Origin: Symsagittifera roscoffensis
Lineage: Eukaryota > Xenacoelomorpha > Acoela > Convolutidae
Reading direction: 5' to 3'
Length of the DNA stretch: 64,000 bases
Assembly (NCBI RefSeq): GCF_963678635.1
Contig: NC_087064.1
Span: 57,298,338-57,362,337, forward strand
Below, piece after piece: positions 1 through 14,575 of this stretch (position 1 is its first letter; every line of letters starts with the position of its first letter). The notes under the pieces were generated by a model. That model was not told the origin of the DNA. It did not search any database and saw only the letters and a list, made by a program, of their open reading frames with translations. Position numbers and translations under genes: made by a program.

Positions 1-3000
1 AACAAGCTTTTTTCAACCAATTTGGAACTATTTTGAGACGTATTAACTCTCCGCTTACGCGTTCATAGCGCGAAATGTATCTCTCGTTAATTGTCCCAAA
101 TTGGCCGGAATGGCAATCTTTAAGCCCCCATAACTTTATGAAAAAAGATCACAGGTGAAATATATTTTCAAATTTGAGCTCAAGTCAACAATACCTTTCG
201 AATGGTTTTTTAAAATTCCGTCAAAAATTGCTAGTTTAAAGTTCGAAACTTGTCTGAAGAAAAAAAACCCACTCAAACACAAATATTTGGTTTCATTCGT
301 ATCGAAAGTCGGAACAATTAAGTGACCGATCGAAGCAAAATTTAGACAAGCATTAAAAAAACGAATGTTTGGAAATTTGATGTTCATACCAATTGTTTTT
401 CAAACCTCCATTTTTACACTAAAACTGAGCCAGCTCAAATATTCACCTTAAAATTCCTTTCTAATAAGTAGAAAAAACGCTTTAGACAAAAAGATAGGTT
501 TCGCTCTTTGTAACAAATCAATTATGGCAAACAAGCTCCTTCCAACCAATTTGGAACAATTTTGAGACGTATTAACTCTCCGCTTACGCGTTATTAGCGC
601 GAAATATATCGCGCGTTAATTGTCCCAAATTGGCCGGAAGGGAAATTTTTAAGCCCCCATAACTTGACAAAAAAAGATCACTGGTGAAATATAATTTCAA
701 ATTTGAACTCAAGTCAACAATATCATTTGAATGATTTTTAAAATTCCGTCAAAAAAAGGCTAGTTAAAAAGTCAAAACTTGTCTGAAGAAAAAAAACCCA
801 CCCCAAGCACAAATATTCGGTTACTTTCGTATCGAAAGTCGGAACAATTAAGTGGCCGATCGAAGCAAAATTTAGGCAAGCTTTAAAAAACCGAATGTTT
901 GGAAAATTGATGTTCATGCCAATTGTTTCCAAACCTCCATTTTCACACTAAAACTGATCCAACTCAAATGTTCACCTTAAAGTTCTTTTCTATTAAATAG
1001 AAAAAACGCTTTAAACAAAAATATCGATTTCGCTTCTTGTAACGAATCAATTATGGCAAATAAGCTTCTTTCAACCAATTTGGAACAATTTTGAGACGTA
1101 TTAACTCTCCGCTTACGCGTTAATAGCGCGAAATATATCGCGCGTTAATTGTCCCAAATTGGCCGGAAGGGCAATCTTTAAGGCCCCATAATTTTACGAA
1201 AAAAGATCACAGGTGAAACATATTTTCAAATTTGAACTCAGGTCAACAATACCTTTCGAATGATGTTTGAATTTCTGTCAAAAAAGGCTAGTTAAAAAGT
1301 TGAAACTTGTCTGAAGAAAAAAACCCACCCCAAACACAAATATTCCGTTACTTTCGTATCGAAAGCCGGAACAATTAAGTGACCGATCGAAGCAAAATTT
1401 AGGCAAGCTTTAAAAAACCGAATGTTTGGAAACTTGATGTTCATGCCAATTCTTTTCAAACCTCCATTTTCACACTAAAACTGATCCAACTCGAATGTTC
1501 ACCTTAAAATTATTTTCTATTAAATAGAAAAAACGCTTTAAACAAAAATATCGATTTCGCTTCTTGTAACGAATCAATTATGGCAAATAAGCTTCTTTCA
1601 ACCAATTTGGAACAATTTTTAGACGTATTAACTCTCCGCTTACGCGGTAAAACGCGAAATATATAGCGCGTTAATTGTCTTAAATTGGCCGGAATGGCAA
1701 TGTTTAAATCCCATAACTTAACAAAAAAAGATCACTGGTGAAATATATTTTCAAATTTGAACTCAAGTCAACAATACCTTTCGAATGATTTTTAAAATTC
1801 CGTCAAAAAACGCTGGTTAAAATGTCGAAAATTGTCTGAAGAAAAAAACCCACCCCAAGCACAAATATTCCATTACTTTCGTATCGAAAGTCGTAACAAT
1901 TAAGTGACCGATCGAAGCAAAATTTAGGGAAGCATTGAAAAAACAAAAGTTTGGAAATTTGATGTTCATGCCAATTTTTTTTCAAGCCTTTATTTTCACA
2001 CTAAGACTGAGCCAGCTCAAAATCTCACCTTGAAATTCTTTTCTTTAGAAAGAAAAAATTCTTCAAACAAAAGGATAGGTTTCGCTCCTTGTAAAAAACC
2101 ATTTATGGCAAAGAAGCTTCTTTCAACCAATTTGGAACAATTTTGAGACGTATTAACTCTCCGCTTACGCGTTAATAGCGCGAATTATATCGCGCGTTAA
2201 TGGTCCCAAATTGGCCGGAATGGCAATCTTTAAGCCCCCATAACTTAACAAAAAAATATCACTGGTGAAATTTATTTTCAAATTTGAGCTCAAGTCAACA
2301 ATACCTTTTGAATGATTTTCCAAATTCCGTCAAAAAAGGCTGGTTAAAATGTCGAAAATTGTCTGAAGAAAAAAACCCACCCCAAGCACAAATATTCCAT
2401 TACTTTCGTATCGAAAGTAGGAACAATTAAGTGACCTATCTAAGCAAAAATTGGGGAAGCATTGAAAAAACGAATGTTTGGAGATTTGATGTTCATGTCA
2501 TTTAATTTTCAAACCTTCATTTTCACACTAAAACTGAGCCAGCTCAAAAGTTCACCTTAAAATTCTTTCCTTTTAAATAGAAAAAACTCTTTAAACAAAA
2601 GGATAGGTTTTGCTCCTTGTAACAAATCAATTATGGCAAATAAGCTTCTTTCAACCAATTTGGAACAATTTTGAGACGTATTAACTCTCCGCTGACGCGT
2701 TAATAGCGCAAAATATATCGCGTGTTAATTGTCCCGAATTGGCCGGAATGGCAATTTTTAAGCCCCCATAACTTTACAAAAAAAGATCACAGGTGAAATA
2801 TATTTTCAAATTTGAGCTCAGGTCAACAATACCTTTCGAATGATTTTTTGAAATTCCGTCAAAAATGGCTAGTTAAAAAGTCGAAACTTGTCCGAAGAAA
2901 AAAAACCCACCCAAGCACAAATATTCTGTTACTTTCGTATCGAAAGTCGAAACAATTAAGTGACCGATCGAAGCAAAATTTAGGCAAGCATTGAAAAACG

Positions 3001-6000
3001 AATATTTGGAAGTTTGATGTTCATGCCAATTGTTATTCAAACCTCCATTTTTACACTAAAACTGAGCCAGCTCAAATGTTCACCTTGAAATTCTTTTCTG
3101 TTAAATAGAAAAAACGCTTCAAACAAAAGGATAGGTTTCACTCCTTGTAACAAATCAATTATGGCAAATAAGCTTCTTTCAACCAATTTGGAACAATTTT
3201 GAGACGTATTAACTCTCCGCTTACGCGTTAATAGCGCAAATTATATCGCGTGTTAATTGTCCCAAATTGGCCGGAATGGCAATTTTTAAGCCCCCATAAC
3301 TTTACAAAAAAAGATCACAGGTGAAATATATTTTCAAATTTGAGCTCAGGTCAACAATACCTTTTGAATGATTTTTTGAAATTCCGTCAAAAATGGCTAG
3401 TTAAAAAGTCAAAACTTGTCTGAAGAAAAAAACCCCACCCAAGCACAAATATTCTGTTACTTTCGTATCGAAAGTCGAAACAATTAAGTGACCGATCGAA
3501 GCAAAATTTAGGCAAGCATTGAAAAAACAAATGTTTGGAAGTTTGATTTTTTTAAATTCCGTCAAAAATGGTTTGTTAAAAAGTCGAAATTTGTCTGACG
3601 AAAAAAACCCACCCCAAGCACAATTATTCTGTTACTTTCGTAGCGAAAGTCGGAACAATTAAGTGACCGATCGAAGCAAAATTTAGGCAAGCATTGAAAA
3701 AACAAAAGTTTGGAAGTTTGATGTTCATGTCAATTGTTTTTCAAACCTCCATTTTTAAACTAAAACTGAGCGAACTCAAATGTTCACCTTGAAATTCTTT
3801 TCTATCAAATAGAAAAAACGCTTTAAAAAAAGGATAGGTTTCGCTCCTTGTAACAAATTGATTATGGCAAATAAGCTTCTTTCAACCAACTTGGAACAAT
3901 TTTGAGACGTATTAACTGTCCGCTTACGCGTTAATAGCGCGAAATATGTCGCGTGTTAATTGTCCCAAATTGGCCGGAATGGCAATTTTTAAGCCCCCAT
4001 AACTTTACAAAAAAAGATCACAGGTGAAATATATTTTCAAATTTGAGCTCAGGTTAGCAATACCTTTCGAATGATTTTTTAAAATTCCGTCAAAAATGGC
4101 TAGTTAAAAGTCGGAACTTGTCTGAAGAAAGAAAACCCACCCAAGCACAAATATTCTGTTACTTTCGTATCGAAACTCGAAACAATTAAGTGACCGATCG
4201 AAGCAAAATATAGGCAAGCTTTGAAAAAACGAAATTTTGGAAATTTGATGTTCATGCCAATTTTTTTTGAAACCTCCACTTTCACACTAAAATTGAGCCA
4301 GCTCAAATGTTCACCTTGAAATTCTTTGCTATTAAATAGAAAAAAGGCTTTAAACAAAAGGATAGGTTTCGCTCCTTGTAACAAATCAATTAAGGCAAAC
4401 AAGCTTCTTCGAACCAATTTGGAACAATTTTGAGACGTATTAACTCTCCGCCTACCCTTTAGCAGCGCGAAACATATCGCGCGTTAATGTCCCAAATTGG
4501 CCTGAAGGGCATTTTTAAGCCCCAATAAATTTACGAAAAAAGATCACAGGTGAAATATATTTTCAAATTTGAGCTCAAGTCAACAAAACCTTTCGAATGA
4601 TTTTTTTAAATTCCGTCTAAAATGGTTAGTTAAAAAGTCGAAACTTGCCTGAAGAAAAAAAAACCCACCCCAAACACAAATATTTTGTTACTTTCGTATC
4701 GAGAGCCGGAAAAATTAAGTGACCGATCGAAGCAAAATTTAGGCAAGCATTGAAAAAACGAATGTTTGGAAATTTGATGTTCATGCCAATTGATTTTCAA
4801 ACCTCCATTTTTACACTAAAACTGAGCCAGCTCAAATGTTCACCTTGAAATTCTGTTCTGTTAATTAGAAAAACGCTTCAAACAAAAGTATAGGTTTCGC
4901 TCTTTGTAACAAATCAATTATGGCAAATAAGCTTCTTTCAACCAATTTGGAACAATTTTGAGATGTATTAACTCTCCGCTTACGCGTTAATAGCGCGAAA
5001 TATATCGCGCGTTAATTGTCCCAAAGTGGCCGGAATGGCAATCTTTAAGCCCCCATAACTTTACAAAAAAAAAGATCACAGGTGACATATATTTTCAATT
5101 TTGAGCTCAGGTGAACAATACCTTTCGAATGATTTTTTAAAATTCCGTCAAAAATGGCTAGTTAAAAAGTCGAAACTTGCCTGAAGAAAAAAAACCCACC
5201 CCAAACACAAATTTTTTGTTACTTTCGTATCGAGAGCCGGAACAATTAAGTGACTGATCGAAGCAAAATTTAGGCAAGAATTGAAAAAACAAATGTTTGG
5301 AAGTTTGATGTTCATGTCAATTGTTTTTCAAACCTCCATTTTTACACTAAAAATGAGCGAACTCAAATGTTCACCTTGAAATTCTTTTCTATCAAATAGA
5401 AAAACGCTTCAAACAAAAGGATAGGTTTCGCTCCTTGTAACAAATCAATTATGGCAAATAAGCTTCTTTCAACCAATTTGGAACAATTTTGAGATGTATT
5501 AACTCTCCGCTTACGCGTTAATAGCGCGAAATATATCGCGCGTTAATTGTCCCAGATTGGCCGGAAGGGCAATCTTTAAGCCCCCATAACTTTACAAAAA
5601 AAGATCACAGGTGAAATATATTTTCAGATTTGAACTCAAGTCAACAATACCTTTCGAATGATGTTTAAATTTCCGTCAAAAAAGGCTAGTTAAAAAGTTG
5701 AAACTTGTCTGAAGAAAAAATCCCACCCCAAGCACAAATATTCCGTTACTTTCGTATCGAAAGCCGGAACAATTAGTGACCGATCGAAGCAAAATTTAGG
5801 CAAGAATTGAAAAAACAAATGTTCAGAAATTTGATGTTCATGCCAATTGTTTTTCAAACCTCCATTTTTACACTAAAACTGAGCCAGCTCAAATGTTCAC
5901 CTTGAAATTCTTTTCTGTTAAAAAGAAAAAACGCTTCAAACAAGAGGATAGGTTTCGCTCCTTGTAATAAATCAATTATGGCAAATAAGCTTCTTTCAAC

Positions 6001-7871
6001 CAATTTGGAACAATTTTGAGATGTATTAACTCTCCGCTTACGCGTTAATAGCGCGAAATATATCGCGCGTTAATTGTCCCAAATTGGTCGGAAGGGCAAT
6101 CTTTAAGCCCCCATAACTTTACGAAAAAAAATCACAGGTGAAATATTTTTTCAAATTTGAACTCAGGTCAACAATACCTCTCGAATGATGTTTAAATTTC
6201 CGTCAAAAAAGGCTAGTTAAAAAGTTGAAACTTGTCTGAAGAAAAAAACCCACCCCAAGCACAAATATTCCGTTAATTTCGTATCGAAAGCCGGAACAAT
6301 TAGTGACCGATCGAAGCAAAATTTAGGCAAGCATTGAAAAAACGAATGTTTGGAAATTTGATGTTCATGCCAATTGTTTTTCAAACCTGCATTTTTACAC
6401 TAAAATCGAGCCAGCTCAAATGTTTACCTTGAAATTCTTTTCTGTTAAATAGAAAAAACGCTCTAAGCAAAAGGATAGGTTTCGCTCCTTGTAACAAATC
6501 AATTATGGCAAACAAGCTTCTTCCAACCAATTTGGAACAATTTTGTGACGTATTAACTATCCGCTTACGCGTTGATAGCGCGAAATATATCGCGCGTTAG
6601 TTGTCCCAAATTGGCCGGAATGGCAATCTTTAAGCTCCCATAACTTTACGAAAAAAGATCACAGGTGAAATATATTTTCAAATTTGAGCTCAGTTGAACA
6701 ATATCTTTCGAATGATTTTTTGAAATTCCGTCAAAAATGGATAGTTAAAACTTCGAAACTTGTCTGAAGAAAAAAAACCCACCCCAAGCACAAATATTCT
6801 GTTACTTTCGTATCGAAAGTCGGAACAATTAAGTGACCGATCGAAGCAACATTTAGGCAAGCATTGAAAAAACGATTGTTTGGAAGTTTTATGTTCCTGC
6901 CAATTGTTTTTCAAACCTCCATTTTTACACTAAAACTGAGCCAGCTCAAATGTTCACCTTGAAATTCTTTTCTGTTAAACAGAAAAAACGCTTTAAGCAA
7001 AAGGATAAGTTTCGCTCCTTGTAACAAATCAATTATGGCTAACAAGCTTCTTCCAACCAAATTGGAACATTTTGAGACGTATAAATCTCCGCTTATGCGT
7101 TAATAGCGCGAAATATATCGCGCGTTAATTGTCCCAAATTGGCCGGAATGGCAATCTTTAAGCTCCCATAACTTTACAAAAAAAGATCACAGGTGAAATA
7201 TATTTTCAATTTTGAGCTCAGGTCAACAATACCTTTCGAATGACTTTTAAAATTCCGTCAAAAAAGGCTAGTTAAAAAGTCTAAACTTGCCTGAAGAAAA
7301 AAACCCACCGCAAGCACAAATATTTCGTTACTTTCGTATCAAATGTCGGAACAGTTAAGTGACCGATCGAAGCAAAATTTAGGCAAGCATTGAAAAAACG
7401 AATATTTGGAAGTTTGATGTTCATGCCAATTGTTTTTCAAACCTCCATTTTTACACTAAAACTGAGCCAGCTCAAATGTTCACCTTGAAATTTTTTTCTG
7501 TTAAATAGAAAAAACGCTTTAAACAAAAGGATAGATTTCGCTCCTTGTAACAAATCAATTATGGCAAACAAGCTTCTTCCAACCAATTTGGAACAATTTT
7601 GAGACGTATTAACTCTCCGCTTACGCGTTAATAGCGCGAATTATATCGCGCGTTAATTGTCCCAAATTGGCCGGAATGGCAATCTTTAAGCTCCCATAAC
7701 TTTACGAAAAAAGTTCACAGGTGAAATATATTTTCAAATTTGAGCTCAGGTCAACAATACCTTTCGAATGATTTTTTAAAATTCCGTCAAAAATCGCTAG
7801 TTAAAACGTCAAAACTTGTCTGAGAAAAAAAACTCACCCCAAGCACAAATATTCTGTTACTTTCATATCGA

Positions 7872-10027
7872 TAGTCGGAACAATTAAGTGACCGATCGAA
7901 GCAAAATTTAGGAAAGCATTGAAAAAACGAATGTTTGGAAATTTGATGTTCATGCCAAGTTTTTTTTCAAACCTCCATTTTTACACTAAAACTGAGCCAG
8001 CTCAAGTGTTCACCTTGAAAGTCTTTTCTGTTAAATAGAAAAAACGCTTTAAACAAAAGGATATGTTTCGCTCCTTGTAACAAATCGATTATGGCAAATA
8101 AGCTTCTTCCAACCAATTTGGAACAATTTTGAGACGTATTAACTCTCCGCTTACGCGTTAATAGCGCGAAATATATCGCGCGTTAATTGTCCCAAATTGG
8201 CTGAAATGGCAATCTTTAAGCCCCCATAACTTTACGAAAAAAGATCACAGGTGAAATATATTTTCAAATTTGAGCTCAAGTCAACAAAACCTTTCGAATG
8301 ATTTTTTTAAATGCCGTCTAAAATGGTTAGTTAAAAAGTCGAAACTTTCCTGAAGAAAAAAAACCCACCCCAAACACATATATTTTGTTACTTTCGTATC
8401 GAAAGTCGGAACAATTAAGTGACCGATCGAAGCAAAATTCAGGAAAGCATTTAAAAACGAATGTTTGGAAATTTGATGCTCATGCCAATTGTTTTTCAAA
8501 CCTTCATTTCCACACTAAAACTGAGCCAGCTCAAATGTTCACCTTGAAATTCTTTTCTTTTAAATAGAAAAAATGCTTTAAGCAAAATGATAGGTTTCGC
8601 TCCTTGTAACAAATCAATTATGGCAAACAAGCTTCTTCCAACCAATTTGGAACAATTTTGAGACGTATTAACTCTCCGCTTACGCGTTAATAGCGCGAAA
8701 TATATCGCGCGTTAATTGTCCCAAATTGGCCGGAATGGCAATCTTTAAGCTCCCATAACTTTACGAAAAAAGTTCACAGGTGAAATATATTTTCAAATTT
8801 GAGCTCAGGTCAACAATACCTTTCGAATGATTTTTTAAAATTCCGTCAAAAATGGCTAGTTAAAACGTCAAAACTTGTCTGAAGAAAAAAAACCCACCCC
8901 AAGCACAAATATTCTGTTACTTTCGTATCGAAAGTCGGAACAATTAAGTGACCGATCGAAGCAAAATTTAGGAAAGCATTGAAAAAACGAATGTTTGGAA
9001 ATTTGATGTTCATGCCAAGTTTTTTTTCAAACCTCCATTTTTACACTAAAACTGAGCCAGCTCAAGTGTTCACCTTGAAAGTCTTTTCTGTTAAATAGAA
9101 AAAACGCTTTAAACAAAAGGATATGTTTCGCTCCTTGTAACAAATCGATTATGGCAAATAAGCTTCTTCCAACCAATTTGGAACAATTTTGAGACGTATT
9201 AACTCTCCGCTTACGCGTTAATAGCGCGAAATATATCGCGCGTTAATTGTCCCAAATTGGCTGAAATGGCAATCTTTAAGCCCCCATAACTTTACGAAAA
9301 AAGATCACAGGTGAAATATATTTTCAAATTTGAGCTCAAGTCAACAAAACCTTTCGAATGATTTTTTTAAATGCCGTCTAAAATGGTTAGTTAAAAAGTC
9401 GAAACTTTCCTGAAGAAAAAAAACCCACCCCAAACACATATATTTTGTTACTTTCGTATCGAAAGTCGGAACAATTAAGTGACCGATCGAAGCAAAATTC
9501 AGGAAAGCATTTAAAAACGAATGTTTGGAAATTTGATGCTCATGCCAATTGTTTTTCAAACCTTCATTTCCACACTAAAACTGAGCCAGCTCAAATGTTC
9601 ACCTTGAAATTCTTTTCTTTTAAATAGAAAAAATGCTTTAAGCAAAATGATAGGTTTCGCTCCTTGTAACAAATCAATTATGGCAAACAAGCTTCTTCCA
9701 ACCAATTTGGAACAATTTTGAGACGTATTAACTCTCCGCTTACGCGTTAATAGCGCGAAATATATCGCGCGTTAATTGTCCCAAATTGGCCGGAATGGCA
9801 ATCTTTAAGCTCCCATAACTTTACGAAAAAAGTTCACAGGTGAAATATATTTTCAAATTTGAGCTCAGGTCAACAATACCTTTCGAATGATTTTTTAAAA
9901 TTCCGTCAAAAATGGCTAGTTAAAACGTCAAAACTTGTCTGAAGAAAAAAAACCCACCCCAAGCACAAATATTCTGTTACTTTCGTATCGAAAGTCGGAA
10001 CAATTAAGTGACCGATCGAAGCAAAAT
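7872..10027. repeat. 1,060-bp two-unit higher-order duplication within the satellite
   Basis: By eye, 7872-8967 and 8932-10027 are identical at an offset of 1,060 bp, exactly two satellite units, whereas neighbouring single units differ by several percent. The identity breaks at 7871/8931 and at 8968/10028. This is the expected product of recent unequal crossing-over in a two-unit register. An assembly duplication would look the same. Confidence 0.85.
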
Positions 10028-11805
10028 ATAGGAAAGCATTAAAAAAACGAATGTTTGGAAATTTGATGTTCATGCCATTTTTTTTTCAAACCTCCATTTT
10101 TACACTAAAACTGAGCCAGCTCAAATGTTCACCTTGAAAGTCTTTTCTGTTAAATAGAAAAAACGCTTTAAACAAAAGGATATGTTTCGCTCCTTGTAAC
10201 AAATCAATTATGGCAAACAACCTTCTTCCAACCAATTTGGAAAAATTTTGAGACGTATTAACTCTCCGCTTACGCGTTAATAGCGCGAAATATATCGCGC
10301 GTTAATTGTCCCAAATTGGCAGGAATGGCATTGTTTAAGCCCCCATATATTTAAAAAAAAAGATCACAGGTGAAATATATTTTCAAATTTGAGCTCAAGT
10401 CTACAAAACCTTTCGAGTGATTTTTTTAAATTCCGTCTAAAATGGCTAGTTAAAAAGTCGAAACTTGTCTGAAGAAAAAAATCCACCCCAAACACAAATA
10501 TTTTGTTACTTTCGTATCTAAAGTCGGAACAATTAAGTGATCGATCGAAGCAAAATTTAGGCAAGCATTGAAAAAACGAATGTTTGGAAATATGATGTTC
10601 AATCAATTGTTTTTGAAACCTCCATTTTTACACTAAAACTGAGCCAGCTCAAATGTTCACCTTAAAATTTTTTTCTATTAAATAGAAAAAACGCTTTAAA
10701 CAAAAGCATAGGTTTCGCTCCTTGTAACAAATCAATTATGGCAAACAAGCTTCTTTCAACTAATTTGGAACAATTTTGAGACGTATTAACTCTCCGCTTA
10801 CGCGTTAATAGCGCGAAATATATCGCGCGTTAATTGTCCCAAATTGGCAGGAATGGCATTGTTTAAGCCCCCATAACTTTTAAAAAAAAGATCACAGGTG
10901 AAATAAATTTTCAAATTTGAGCTCAAGTCAACAAAACCTTTCGAGTGATTTTTTTAAATTCCGTCTAAAATGGCTAGTTAAAAAGTCGAAACTTGTCTGA
11001 AGAAAAAAAAATCCACCCCAGACACAAATATTTTGTTACTTTCGTATCTAAAGCCGGAACAATTAAGTGATCGATCGAAGCAAAGCTTAGGCAAGCATAG
11101 AAAAAACGAATGTTTGGAAATATGATGTTCAAGCCAATTGTTTTTGAAACCTCCATTTTTACACTAAAACTGAGCCAGCTCAAATGTTCACCTTAAAATT
11201 CTTTTCTATTAAATAGAAAAAACGCTTTAAACAAAAGGATAGGTTTCGCTCCTTGTAACAAATCAATTATGGCAAACAAGCTTCTTCCAACCAATTTGGA
11301 ACAATTTTGAGACGTATTAACTCTCCGCTTACGCGTTAATAGCGCGAAATATATCGCGCGTTAATTGTCCCAAATTGGCCGGAATGGCAATCTTTAAGCT
11401 CCCATAACTTTACGAAAAAATTTCACAGGTGAAATATATTTTCAAATTTGAACTCAAGTCAACAATACCTTTCGAATGATTTTTAAAATTTCGTCAAAAA
11501 AGGCTAGTTAAAATGTCGAAACTTTTCTGAAGAAAAAAACCCAACCCAAGCACAAATATTCCGTTACTTTCGTATCGAAAGTAACGGAACAATTAAGTGA
11601 CCGATCGAAGCAAAATTTAGGCAAGAATTGAAAAAACGAATGTTTGGAAAATTGATGTTCATGCCAATTGTTTTTCAAACCTTCATTTTCACACTAAAAC
11701 TGAGCCAGCTCAAAAGTTCACCTTGAAATTCTTTTCTTTTTAATAGAAAAATGCTTTAAACAAAAGGATAGGTTTCGCTCCTTGTAACAAATCTCAATTA
11801 TGGCA

Positions 11806-12640
11806 AATAAGCTTCTTCAACCAATTTGGAACGATTTTAAGACGGATTAACTCTCCGCTTACGCGTTAATAGCGCGAAATATATCTCGAGTTTATTGTCC
11901 CAAATTGGCCAAAATGGCAACTTTTCAACTCCCATAAACTTACCAAAAATGATCGTATCTTTGGGGAAATATATTTTCAAATTTGAGCTCAGGACAACAA
12001 TAGCTTTCGAATGATATAAAAAAAATTCCGTCAAAAATGGCTATTTAAGAAGTCTGTCTGAAAAAAAGAGATTTCGTCTGAAGAAATTTGTCTAAGAAAA
12101 AACCCCATCCCGAGCACAAATATTCCGCTACTTTCGTGTCTAAAGTCGAAACAAAAATTAATCGCGTCAGAAGCAAAAATAATCAAATGGCCAAAAACAA
12201 CTAAGTCGACTATTTTGAAACTTTTGTTTGGGGTCAGCAGCAGACGGCAGTAACTGGCTCTAATTTTTTTTGTTTAGAATCCTACCCTGTTTAGAAAAAA
12301 GTTCACAGGTGAAATATATTTTCAAATTTGAGCTCAGGACAACAATAGCTTTCGAATGATATAAAAAAAATTCCGTCAAAAGGGGCTAGTTAAGAAGTCT
12401 GTCTGAAAAAAAGAGATTTTTGTCTGAAGAAATTTGTCTAAGAAAAAACCCCATCCCGAGCACAAATATTTCGCTACTTTCGTGTCTAAAGTCGGAACAA
12501 AAATTAATCGCGTCAGTAGCAAAAATAATCAAATGGCCAAAAACAACTAAGTCGACTATTTTAAAATTTTTGTTTGGGGTCAGCAGCAGACGGCAGTAAC
12601 TGGCTCTAATTTTTGTTTAGAATCCTACCCTGTTTAGAAA
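11806..12640. repeat. Divergent satellite module with a nested 345-bp repeat
   Basis: The unit beginning at 11806 departs from the consensus after about 150 bp (AAGACGGATTAACT, an altered centre, then a new 3' block with CAGCAGACGGCAGTAACTGG and CCTACCCTGTTTAGAA). The block from 11966 to about 12290 is repeated at 12311-12635, a 345-bp period. At about 12640 the sequence switches back into a normal unit in the middle of the monomer. A third copy of the same module ends the array at 14575. Confidence 0.8.
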
Positions 12641-14088
12641 AAAGTTCACAGATGAAATATATTTTCAAGTTTGAGCTCAGGTCAACAATACCTTTCGAAT
12701 GATTTTTTGAAATTCCATCAAAAATGGCTAGTTAAAACGTCAAAACTTGTCTGAAGAAAAAAAAACCCACCCCAAGTACAAATATTCTGTTAATTTCGTA
12801 TCGAAAGTCGGAACAATTAAGTGACCGATCGAAGCAAAATTTAGGAAAGCATTGAAAAAACGAATGTTTGGAAATTTGATGTTCATGCCAATTTTTTTTC
12901 AAACCTCCATTTTTACACTAAAACTGAGCCAGCTCAAATGTTCACCTTGAAAGTCTTTTCTGTTAAATAGAAAAAGCGCTTTAAACAAAAGGATATGTTT
13001 CGCTCCTTGTAACAAATCAATTATGGCAACCAACCTTCTTTCAACCAATTTGGAACAATTTTGAGACGTATTAACTCTCCGCTTACCTGTTAATAGCGCG
13101 AAATATATCGCGCGTTAATTTTCCCAAATTGGCAGGAATGGCATTGTTTGAGCCCCCATAACTTTATAAAAAAAAGATCACAGGTGAAATATATTTTCAA
13201 ATTTGAGCTCAAGTCAACAAAACCTTTCGAGTGATTTTTCTTAATTCCGTCTAAAATGGCTAGTTAAAAAGTCGAAACTTGTCTGAAGAAAAAAATCCAC
13301 CCCAAACACAAATATTTTGTTACTTTCGTATCTAAAGTCGGAACAATTAAGTGACCAATCGAAGCAAAATTTAGGCAAGCATTGAAAAAAAGAATGTTTG
13401 GAAATATGATGTTCATGCCAATTGTTTTTCAAACCTCCATTTTTACATTAAAACTGAGCCATCTCAAATGTTCACCTTGAAATTCTTTTCTATTAAATAG
13501 AAAAAACGCTTTAAACAAAAGCATAAGTTTCGCTGCTTGTAACAAATCAATTATGGCAAACAAGCTTCTTTCAACCAATTTGCAACAATTTTGAGACGTA
13601 TTAACTCTCCGCTTGCGCGTTAATAGCACGAAATATATCGCGCGTTAATTGTCCCAAATTGGTCGGAAGGGCAATTTTTAAGACCCCATAACTTAACAAA
13701 AAAAAGATCACTGGTGAAATATATTTTCAAATTTGAACTCAAGTCAACAATACCTTTCGAATGATTTTTAAAATTTTGTCAAAAAAGGCTAGTAAAAATG
13801 TCGAAACTTTTCTGAAGAAAAAAACCCAATCCAAGCACAAATATTCCGTTACTTTCGTATCGAAAGTAACGGAACAATTAAGTGACCGATCGAAGCAAAA
13901 TTCAGGCAAGCATTGAAAAACGAATGTTTGAAAATTTGATGTTCATGCCAATTATTTTTCAAACCTTCATTTTCACACTAAAACTGAGCCAGCTCAAAGG
14001 TTCACCTTGAAATTCTTTTCTTTTAATTTGAAAAAATGCTTCAAACAAAAGGATAGGTTTCGCTCCTTGTAACAAATCAATTATGGCA

Positions 14089-14575
14089 AATAAGCTTCTT
14101 CAACCAATTTGGAACGATTTTAACTCTCCGCTTACGCGTTAATAGCGCGAAATATATCGAGAGTTAATTGTCCCAACGTGGCCAAAATGGCAATCTTTCA
14201 ACTCCCATAAATTTACCAAAAATGATCATATCTTTGGGGAAATGTATTTTCAAATTTGAGCTCAGGACAACAATAGCTTTCGAATGATATAAAAAAAATT
14301 CCGTCAAAACTGGCTAGTTAAGAAGTCTGTCTGAAAAAAAAAGATTTTTGTCTGAAGAAATTTATCTAAGAAAAAAACCCATCCCGAGCACAAATATTCC
14401 GCTACTTTCGTGTCTAAAGTCGGAACAAAAATTAATCGCGTCAGTAGCAAAAATAATCAAATGGCCAAAAACAACTAAGTAGACTATTTTAAAATTTTTG
14501 TTTGGGGTCACCAGCAGACGGCAGTAACTGGCTCTAATTTTTGTTTAGAATCCTACCCTGTTTAGAATCACTATT
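14089..14575. repeat. Terminal divergent module closing the satellite array
   Basis: The last unit has the same altered 3' block as the module at 11806-12640 (GACGGCAGTAACTGG, then CCTACCCTGTTTAGAA) and lacks part of the unit's 5' dyad. After 14575 no satellite sequence is seen until the remnant at 62,908. Positions 14576-14750 hold nothing recognisable. Confidence 0.75.

Larger units (their letters stand above)
1..14575. repeat. Satellite array, unit about 529 bp, roughly 26 units
   Basis: The phrase AAGCTTCTTTCAACCAATTT returns at about 1, 530, 1059, 1586, 2111, 2639, 3167, 3868, 4398, 4926, 5457, 5984, 6511, 7041, 7567, 8097, 8626, 9157, 9686, 10216, 10744, 11275, 11806, 13031, 13559 and 14089, so most units are 526-531 bp and head to tail. 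Every unit carries a dyad: CCAATTTGGAACAATT (1075-1090 in the third unit) faces AATTGTCCCAAATTGG (1147-1162), and between them sits GCGCGA-AATATA-TCGCGC. The 3167 unit is lengthened to about 700 bp by an internal partial duplication near 3540-3720. The array starts outside the window. No gene is seen: the short reading frames recurring here are the same repeat sequence read again and again. Confidence 0.95.

Noticed and set aside
136-13629. Recurrent 60-105 codon frames in the satellite, sharing words such as FASIGHLIVPTFDTK
   Set aside because: They are the same monomer read repeatedly. Frames start and stop at varying points, both strands are open over the same bases (for example 8281-8499 and 8385-8567), and changes between units do not respect codons.
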